5,620 bases of DNA, taken from contig SLOR01000144.1 in the NCBI GenBank assembly GCA_007132395.1, positions 1 to 5,620 on the forward strand. Reading direction: 5' to 3'. Both the position numbers and the translations under genes were made by a program. Source of the DNA: Bacteroidales bacterium (GTDB taxonomy: Bacteria; Bacteroidota; Bacteroidia; Bacteroidales; UBA7960). The notes under the pieces are model-generated. The model was not told the DNA's origin, ran no database searches, and saw only the letters and a program-made list of their open reading frames with translations. Below are positions 5,226 to 5,620 of this stretch, in pieces (the stretch's first letter is position 1; the number at the start of each line of letters is the position of its first letter).

Positions 5226-5620
5226 ATGATAGATACAGCGATGATTTTTTCCGCCGGATTGGGGACACGCCTGGCTCCCCTTACCGATGACCGGCCCAAG
5301 GCACTGGTAGAATTTGCCGGGAAGACCATGCTGGAAAGAACCATCGAAAAGCTTGTTGCTGCCGGAATACGCAAAATTATTATCAACTCCCATCATTTTC
5401 ATACGCTGATGGAGGAATTCGTTTCCTCCCTGCACTATCCCGGAGCAGATTTAATCCTTTCGGACGAAAGTGATTTTTTGCTGGATACCGGGGGTGGGTT
5501 AAAAAAAGCCGCTGCTTTGATGCAAGGGGAAAAGCCATTCCTGGTGCACAATGTGGATGTGATTTCAGATGTTAACTTAAAGGATATGTACGAAAAGCAT
5601 ACCGCGCAAAGGGCACTGGC
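5226..5620 (+). CDS. MurU-like sugar-phosphate nucleotidyltransferase, N-terminal part (truncated by window edge)
   Basis: 131 complete residues are visible before the right edge. The N-terminus carries the nucleotidyltransferase signature: AMIFSAGLGTRLAPLT (5-20) for nucleotide binding and RPKALVEFAGKTML (23-36) with Lys25. DTGGGLKKA (87-95) and the metal-binding NVDVISD (109-115, Asp111) follow. The spacing and the DTGGG block resemble MurU, which makes UDP-MurNAc from MurNAc-1-phosphate and UTP, more than RmlA or GlmU. Most MurU-like proteins have NGDV where NVDV is seen here. The start ATG lies four bases after the stop of the small zinc-ribbon gene, so it belongs to the same operon as the AmgK-like kinase, whose product it would use. 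Another sugar-1-phosphate (GlcNAc-1-P, mannose-1-P) remains possible because the C-terminal half is not visible. Confidence 0.85.
   Translation, partial: MIDTAMIFSAGLGTRLAPLTDDRPKALVEFAGKTMLERTIEKLVAAGIRKIIINSHHFHTLMEEFVSSLHYPGADLILSDESDFLLDTGGGLKKAAALMQGEKPFLVHNVDVISDVNLKDMYEKHTAQRAL

Overview
The window comes from a member of the Bacteroidota. The evidence is the PanB sequence style (VGDSASNVMAGH), several matches to the Bacteroidota -7 promoter element TAnnTTTG, weak or absent Shine-Dalgarno sequences, a secreted gluzincin that seems to run into a beta-propeller, and a kinase fused to a RapZ C-terminal domain. I cannot place it below phylum level with confidence. The region reads as chromosomal: I see no insertion sequence, integrase, tRNA, rRNA or CRISPR array.

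The left part (1-3431) is all on the minus strand. In transcription order, right to left, it holds a small stand-alone ferritin-like/rubrerythrin diiron protein, panB (first committed step of pantothenate synthesis), an RluA-family pseudouridine synthase without an S4 domain, and the N-terminal 336 residues of a secreted HExxH zinc peptidase that runs off the left edge. The gaps of 113-141 bp between these genes hold -7-like promoter boxes, a probable terminator or attenuator hairpin just before panB, a tandem hexamer repeat directly before the pseudouridine synthase start, and a near-perfect 15-bp direct repeat upstream of the peptidase.

A divergent intergenic region (3432-3638) carries one -7-like box in each direction. 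To its right is a compact plus-strand operon. Its first gene (3639-5099) encodes one protein made of an aminoglycoside-phosphotransferase-fold sugar kinase like AmgK, followed by the RapZ C-terminal domain. In E. coli RapZ that domain senses glucosamine-6-phosphate. The next gene overlaps it by one base and encodes a 40-residue basic protein with a CxxC...HxC zinc-ribbon-like motif. Four bases later begins a sugar-phosphate nucleotidyltransferase resembling MurU, cut by the right edge.

The kinase plus nucleotidyltransferase pair matches the AmgK-MurU peptidoglycan recycling route (MurNAc to MurNAc-1-phosphate to UDP-MurNAc). The fused RapZ domain suggests that salvage could be tuned to the amino-sugar pool. 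This operon, with its tiny zinc-ribbon gene, is the most interesting part of the window. The pathway assignment is inference from domains and gene order.
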